Of a DNA stretch of 64,000 nt, positions 60,273 to 64,000 are shown piece by piece. The stretch lies in contig JAFLBJ010000001.1 of assembly GCA_017303415.1 (NCBI GenBank), forward strand, positions 3,038,001 to 3,102,000, read 5' to 3'. The DNA comes from Chitinophagales bacterium (GTDB lineage Bacteria > Bacteroidota > Bacteroidia > Chitinophagales > Chitinophagaceae). Each line of letters starts with the position of its first letter. Within the stretch, counting starts at the first letter, position 1. The notes below the pieces were generated by a model. The model searched no databases. It was given only the letters and a program-made list of their open reading frames with translations, and was not told the origin of the DNA. A program made the translations under genes and the position numbers.

Positions 60273-61193
60273 TTACCGGCCGGTAAACCGATTGACGAGA
60301 TCGATCACTTTTTTCCCATCTGCACTTTCAAAACGATACCTGACCAGGTATTTTTTATTATTGGGTTCCTGAGGAGCCAGCGGAACCGTCACCAGGATAT
60401 TCACCTTATCCTTTTCCTGGCTGTTGGTTTGTGCCACGTAATGACCGATCGACTTGGCGGGTAATTTTTCCTCACCTTTTTCATCATAGATCCAAACCTG
60501 CCATTTTCCACCCTTTCCCTCTTCCGGAGTAAGGCTTTTTATCTCCGGAATGCGAATGGAATGATAAAGGGATTTCGGGAAATAAAGACTGTCCATATAG
60601 GTTTCCGGTTTGCCAAAGGTTACACCAGTGGCAATCACCTCATACCCTGTGAAAGATTGAGCTCCGGTGGTCACTGATGTCTGCTCAAGGGGAATACCTG
60701 ATTCTACTATCTGTACGGGAAATATCATCCGCAACTTGCCCTTCCCTTTCAAATCAAAAAAAGTGATATAGAGTGTACACTTATCTCCTGCTTTAGTTTT
60801 TTCATTAAAGCCCAGGTTGAGCTTAAGCGATTTTAAACTAAACTCATCCATACCGATACCGGCCTGGTTGCCAAACATATTCGGAGCATAACCCAGCGTA
60901 TCTTTCTTTTCGCCAAGGATCAGTACTTCCAATCCGGGATAAGACCGGCCTTCCGCATCCTTTTTAAATCCGGTAGGTTCTTTGAGTTCGATCTTGAATT
61001 CTGTTTTGATCGGCAAACGGTTGCTCGTCCAGGTTTGTCCATCCAGACTAACCTCAATACGCGTAGCATTCAACCCTTCTTTGAAATACCGTATTCCCGT
61101 AAATGGAAGTACCCCAAACTCCTGCGCCAGGCTAAAAAAGGGCGATAAGAAAAAAAGAGAAAGGACTATCAGCAGATGAAAGGGTTTGCGCAT
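60273..61193 (-). CDS. Hypothetical secreted protein
   Basis: A 306-residue exported protein: signal peptide MRKPFHLLIVLSLFFLSPFFS, then beta-rich sequence without a recognisable domain. Strands include VEVLILGEKKDTLGYAP-like and LYITFFDLKGKGKLRMIFP, with several Lys/Gly-rich turns and an NSQEKDKVNILVTVPL segment. It may be a two-domain beta-sandwich of an envelope protein. It is divergent from the J-protein gene and convergent with the dienelactone hydrolase gene. No function can be given. Confidence 0.7.
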   Translation of the reverse strand: MRKPFHLLIVLSLFFLSPFFSLAQEFGVLPFTGIRYFKEGLNATRIEVSLDGQTWTSNRLPIKTEFKIELKEPTGFKKDAEGRSYPGLEVLILGEKKDTLGYAPNMFGNQAGIGMDEFSLKSLKLNLGFNEKTKAGDKCTLYITFFDLKGKGKLRMIFPVQIVESGIPLEQTSVTTGAQSFTGYEVIATGVTFGKPETYMDSLYFPKSLYHSIRIPEIKSLTPEEGKGGKWQVWIYDEKGEEKLPAKSIGHYVAQTNSQEKDKVNILVTVPLAPQEPNNKKYLVRYRFESADGKKVIDLVNRFTGR

Positions 61194-61274
61194 CCGGAAA
61201 TTTTTATTGAAAGTATAATGAATTCATGGCAATGCCAATACCCTGGGCCGGGTATTGCCTATCTTTAGGGCTTC

Positions 61275-61931
61275 ATGCTGTTAAAAGATTATTATCAGAT
61301 CCTTGGATTGGAACCTGGTGCCGGTGCCAGAGAGATCAAACAAGCCTATAGGCAACTTGCCCATAAATTTCACCCCGATAAATCGGGCGGGGATGTCTAT
61401 GCCCAAACCCGCTACCTGGAGATAAAAGAGGCCTACGAAACTTTGATCAATCCTGCCCGAAAAGAAGCCTATCTCCAGCAACGCTGGTACCAGCAAAGCA
61501 TGGGTAAAAAAATGACCAGCACCGGAGCCGATACACCCGAAACCATCCTGAACAAGGCAATCGAGATCAACCGCTATGCCGCCTCTTTAAACCCCTACCG
61601 GATCGACCGGATCACGCTCAAACAATACCTGGCCGATCTTCTGGATGACGCCAGCATTTCAATGCTGAATACATTTAAGGAGCTTTCGATCAATGAGCAG
61701 ATCGGGCTCCTATTGCTTGAACCTACCGGGCTGCTTCGCGCCCAGGACGCAGAAGAAATCATTTACCGGATAAAAAAGATCCTCCTGCCCGATGAACACC
61801 TGCAGAAAAAAGCCGATAGCCTCCTGGATCAACTCCGCAATGCCGAACGAAAAAAGAACTACGAACCGTGGTTGCTGGTGTTGCTGACGGTGATATTATG
61901 TGTGGTGTTTTTTCTGGTTGGAAGGAAGTGA
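61275..61931 (+). CDS. Tail-anchored J-domain protein
   Basis: A 218-residue co-chaperone candidate. The J-domain is at 1-68 (YYQILGLEPGAGAREIKQAY, FHPDKSGGDVYAQTRY), with the HPD motif at residues 33-35 that stimulates DnaK ATPase. The middle (about 90-195) is helical and of unknown fold, and one C-terminal transmembrane helix (about 198-215, PWLLVLLTVILCVVFFLVG) ends in RK. The J-domain faces the cytoplasm, so DnaK would be recruited to the inner membrane. TATCTTTA (61260-61267), a near-consensus -7 element, lies 7 nt before the ATG. The stop codon is within a heptamer repeat. Confidence 0.9.
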   Translation: MLLKDYYQILGLEPGAGAREIKQAYRQLAHKFHPDKSGGDVYAQTRYLEIKEAYETLINPARKEAYLQQRWYQQSMGKKMTSTGADTPETILNKAIEINRYAASLNPYRIDRITLKQYLADLLDDASISMLNTFKELSINEQIGLLLLEPTGLLRAQDAEEIIYRIKKILLPDEHLQKKADSLLDQLRNAERKKNYEPWLLVLLTVILCVVFFLVGRK

Positions 61932-62023
61932 GGGGAGGCGTGAGACGTGAGTTTCGTGAGGCGTGAGGCGTGAAGCGTGAGACGTGAGGCATCTCACGCT
62001 TCACGTCTCACGTCTCACGCCTC
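61928..62023. repeat. Heptamer inverted repeat (GTGAGAC family) between convergent genes
   Basis: Left arm of GTGAGGG/CGTGAGA/CGTGAGG words with a TTTC interruption, right arm of CTCACGCTTCACGTCTCACG words, around a short centre near 61989. It contains the J-protein stop codon (61929-61931) and ends 6 nt from the UspA stop codon (62032-62030). Confidence 0.85.
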
Positions 62024-62029
62024 TAAAAT

Positions 62030-62818
62030 TCATTCCCCTATCGCCAGCACCGGTGTCGCAATCTGAAAAACAAGGTTCTGTGTATGCGAAGTATTGAATA
62101 ACTTCTTAAACCAGGAATGTTTTTTAGGTAAGACTATGACCACGTCTACAAATTGCAGCTTGGCAAAATCAACGATGGCTTTCTCGGTCTTATCCGCATA
62201 AACATAGGGAAATGAATGAGGCACATTTTTTAACATAGTGCCTACCATGCGTACATCCATCACGGCTTCGGGTGGGTTTTCGCTGGTTGTGGGTAATATG
62301 CTTAACACAAATACTTCTCCGCCCGTAAGCTGAAGTGTTTTGATGAGTGGAATAACGGGTAACTGTGAAAAATCGGACCGGTAATCTACGGCCAGGGCCA
62401 AACGTTGTATGCCATGAAAGTCCGCTTCAGGGGGTATGACCAATACGGGTACCTGGCTGTCTTCAATGACGGAATAGGCATTGCTTCCCCATTTATACGG
62501 ATCACCTCCTGAAACTCCATTGGTGCCCATGAGTACCAGGTCCACTTTAAATTCACTGGCCACTACCGGAAGCAGGTCTTTCAGCTTTCCATGCCGGGCA
62601 CTGTATTCAATCGATCGGAGTCCAAATAAACCAGGCTCAATATCCAAGCGAAGTTGATCCATAGCTGCCTGAACCTCTGCATCTGATTTAACCGAGGCCG
62701 GGTCATTCGCATGAAAGATCACCAGGCCGGCGTCTACTTGTTTGGCCATCCGGATGGCATAGGCAATGGCATTTCTCGCTGTGGCCGAAAAATCAGTGGG
62801 AACAAGAATCTTGCTCAT
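62030..62818 (-). CDS. Universal stress protein, tandem UspA type
   Basis: A 262-residue cytoplasmic protein made of two Usp-like halves. The first (1-140) opens with ILVPTDFSATARNAIAYAI and has VDLVLMGTNGVSGGDPYKWG and VPVLVIPPEADF, where the GTNG...G segment is the ATP-binding-type loop. The second half (about 142-262: LALAVDYRSDFSQLP) is more diverged and has lost the clear ATP motif. Bacteroidota often have such tandem Usp proteins. Stress role inferred from the family. Confidence 0.9.
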   Translation of the reverse strand: MSKILVPTDFSATARNAIAYAIRMAKQVDAGLVIFHANDPASVKSDAEVQAAMDQLRLDIEPGLFGLRSIEYSARHGKLKDLLPVVASEFKVDLVLMGTNGVSGGDPYKWGSNAYSVIEDSQVPVLVIPPEADFHGIQRLALAVDYRSDFSQLPVIPLIKTLQLTGGEVFVLSILPTTSENPPEAVMDVRMVGTMLKNVPHSFPYVYADKTEKAIVDFAKLQFVDVVIVLPKKHSWFKKLFNTSHTQNLVFQIATPVLAIGE

Positions 62819-62910
62819 GATAAACGGTTTGGTGAATAATAGTATGATCCAATATACCTTTTGTACCCGTTTATTTCAATGACATGAGCCGGCGCCGGCA
62901 ATGACTCTGC

Positions 62911-63495
62911 TCAAAGCAAGGGAGAGGCCCGATGTTCATTTAGAATGGATTGGACCACAGTCTGATCCAGGTCACCAAAAGCAATAGGCGATTGAGGTTG
63001 ATAGGGATGTTCCTGCAGTTTGATCTGCATCCAGGCTACATCATGCCACACATCCAATTTGAAACCTACTTTGTCATAAGTGGCAAAATGCCTGAACCCG
63101 ATCTTTTCATGAAAACGAATGGAGGGCGGATTTGGAAGCGTGATCACCGCATAGGCATTGATATACCCCATTATCCGCAACAGGTGTAAAAGGGTAAGAT
63201 ATAATCTATTTGCCACGCCTTTACCCCTCGAACCGGGGGCCAGATAGATCGATGTCTCTACACACCACTTATACCCTTCCCGTTCCCGGTAACGGCTGGC
63301 ATAGGCATAACCGGTGACCTTGCCGTTGGTTTCCTCCACCAGCCAGGGGAATTGAGGTAACCCCATCCTGACACGGGAAGTAAACTCCTCTATCCCAGGC
63401 ACCAACACCTCCTGGGTAATCCCGGAATGCAGGATAAATGGCTGGTATATTTCAAGCATGGACGGGGCATCCCCGGGAGTAGCAATTCGAAGCAT
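62911..63495 (-). CDS. GNAT family N-acetyltransferase
   Basis: A 194-residue acetyl-CoA-dependent acetyltransferase of the PAT/bar-like subgroup: MLRIATPGDAPSMLEIYQPF, YAYASRYREREGYKWCVETS, IYLAPGSRGKGVANRLYLTL (acetyl-CoA pyrophosphate loop, about 85-105) and FHEKIGFRHFATYDKVGFKL. Relatives acetylate phosphinothricin or amino acids; the substrate here is unknown. ATG 63495 gives the standard start; upstream codons lie in the tRNA promoter region. Confidence 0.88.
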   Translation of the reverse strand: MLRIATPGDAPSMLEIYQPFILHSGITQEVLVPGIEEFTSRVRMGLPQFPWLVEETNGKVTGYAYASRYREREGYKWCVETSIYLAPGSRGKGVANRLYLTLLHLLRIMGYINAYAVITLPNPPSIRFHEKIGFRHFATYDKVGFKLDVWHDVAWMQIKLQEHPYQPQSPIAFGDLDQTVVQSILNEHRASPLL

Positions 63496-63547
63496 AATGA
63501 TTATAAAGAATGAAAATAATCCATTTTCCCAATTCAGGTCCTCGCTG

Positions 63548-63555
63548 TATATTTG
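63548..63555 (+). promoter_or_regulatory. -7 promoter element (TATATTTG) of tRNA-Met
   Basis: An exact TAnnTTTG match ending 11 nt before the mature tRNA 5' end at 63567. Confidence 0.65.
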
Positions 63556-63566
63556 CACCCCATTTT

Positions 63567-63640
63567 GGCGGGATAGCTCAGGTGGTTAGAGCGTTGGATT
63601 CATAACCCAAAGGTCTCGGGTTCAACTCCCGATCCCGCTA
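63567..63640 (+). tRNA. tRNA-Met (CAU)
   Basis: A cloverleaf can be drawn: acceptor GGCGGGA paired with TCCCGCT (first pair G-U), T8/A9, D-stem GCTC/GAGC, anticodon loop TTCATAA with anticodon CAT at 63601-63603, T-stem CTCGG with the loop TTCAACT, and discriminator A. CCA is not encoded. An A-C mismatch closes the anticodon stem. The elongator Met form is most likely; the Ile-lysidine (k2C) type cannot be excluded from sequence alone. Confidence 0.93.
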
Positions 63641-63647
63641 CAGATAT

Positions 63648-63671
63648 AAGGCTCCGAAGGAGCCTTTTTTT
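63648..63671 (+). terminator. Terminator of the tRNA gene
   Basis: Stem GGCTCC / GGAGCC around GAA followed by a T-run, 8 nt after the tRNA. Confidence 0.85.
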
Positions 63672-63680
63672 ATAGAGATC

Positions 63681-63715
63681 AAAAGCTAATAGCCAATAGT
63701 TAACAGCTGATTACC
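63681..63715. repeat. 7-nt degenerate tandem repeat (AGCT family), second copy
   Basis: Words AAAAGCT, AATAGCC, AATAGTT, AACAGCT, GATTACC in exact 7-nt phase, related to 1501-1542. It ends 1 nt before the stop codon of the aldo/keto reductase gene. Confidence 0.55.
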
Positions 63716-63716
63716 C

Positions 63717-64000
63717 TTAGTTTGTTCTCCCGGACAGAATCATCTCTATTCTGGCTAATTCCCCTTCGGAGAAAGAAACCTGATTGAGCGCCCCCAAATT
63801 ATCGTTTAATTGAGCCACGGAGCTGGCCCCGACCAGCACCGAGGTCACTCGTTTGTCCTTCAGGAGCCAGGCGATGGCCATCTGTGCGAGGCTCTGACCT
63901 CGTTCGCGGGCTAATTCGTTCAAGGCAGTAATACGGGCCCTGACCTCCGGAGTAATGGTCTTGGATTGAAGAAACCCATGTTGCTTGGCCGCCCTGGAAC
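63717..64000 (-). CDS. Aldo/keto reductase (YghZ-like), C-terminal part only
   Basis: The C-terminal 94 codons on the minus strand, cut by the window edge. The sequence reads RAAKQHGFLQSKTITPEVRA, then NELARERGQSLAQMAIAWLL, VTSVLVGASSVAQLNDN and a final LSGRTN. This matches the C-terminal end of YghZ/Gpr-type aldo/keto reductases, which reduce L-glyceraldehyde 3-phosphate or other aldehydes with NADPH, including the conserved VLVGAS motif of the cofactor site. The catalytic Tyr/Lys region lies outside the window. Confidence 0.88.
   Translation of the reverse strand, partial: SRAAKQHGFLQSKTITPEVRARITALNELARERGQSLAQMAIAWLLKDKRVTSVLVGASSVAQLNDNLGALNQVSFSEGELARIEMILSGRTN

Overview
The window is a contiguous stretch of chromosome from a Bacteroidota bacterium, most likely family Chitinophagaceae (order Chitinophagales). 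This is inferred from gene content: a TonB-dependent receptor with a CarboxypepD-like N-domain, a protein with a type IX secretion C-terminal tail, ECF sigma factors paired with membrane proteins, DUF2911, DUF5684 and LVIVD proteins, a full-length single-chain GcvP, and many Bacteroidota-style -7 promoter elements (TAnnTTTG). Shine-Dalgarno sites are rare. No rRNA, CRISPR array, prophage or insertion sequence was seen. There is one tRNA (Met, CAU).

Layout. 1-9.5 kb: end of an unknown gene, homogentisate dioxygenase, a small membrane protein, a beta-propeller lipoprotein, a TPR lipoprotein, rpe, a TonB-dependent receptor, an alpha-L-fucosidase and a DUF5684 membrane protein. 9.6-15.3 kb: phoH, a lipoprotein, fluC/crcB, pyrophosphatase, a half-size TSUP transporter, a sigma factor with a membrane partner, a YdeI-like protein, an RRM RNA-binding protein and a DsbA-like protein without CxxC. 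15.5-26 kb: sialate O-acetylesterase, a haem-binding lipoprotein, a lytic transglycosylase, a small secreted protein, a large FAD/Fe-S D-lactate/glycolate-type dehydrogenase, a stand-alone S74-like secreted protein and a T9SS cargo protein. 26-36.5 kb: DEAD-box helicase, CHAD protein, an unusual pyruvate kinase, a class III PLP enzyme, a higBA toxin-antitoxin pair, clpB and metZ. 36.5-46 kb: a beta-lactamase-fold protein with a lost active site, an amidohydrolase, queG, a four-gene ECF sigma / dual-membrane anti-sigma-like / LVIVD / beta-barrel operon, bioA and DUF2911. 46-64 kb: SRPBCC, ABC permease and sppA; folK, a deoxynucleoside kinase and an MFS transporter; a YkgJ protein; gcvP; two tandem small-RNA-like units; a histidine kinase; a DUF4139 protein with an inserted SusC-type signature; dienelactone hydrolase; a membrane-anchored J protein; UspA; a GNAT acetyltransferase; tRNA-Met and a partial aldo/keto reductase.

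The most striking non-coding feature is a set of about 15 intergenic elements built from degenerate tandem words of fixed length (7, 8 or 9 nt, depending on family). Most are arranged as inverted repeats, and 13 of the 15 lie within 20 nt of, or across, a stop codon. In two places the elements run into coding sequence and appear to supply the N-terminus of a protein. Two other non-obvious signals are the duplicated promoter-leader-terminator units after gcvP (55.8-56.0 kb) and the sigma / trans-envelope protein operon (40.5-44.3 kb).

Most genes are ordinary housekeeping or envelope genes. All functional statements come from motif recognition by eye; no database search was run.
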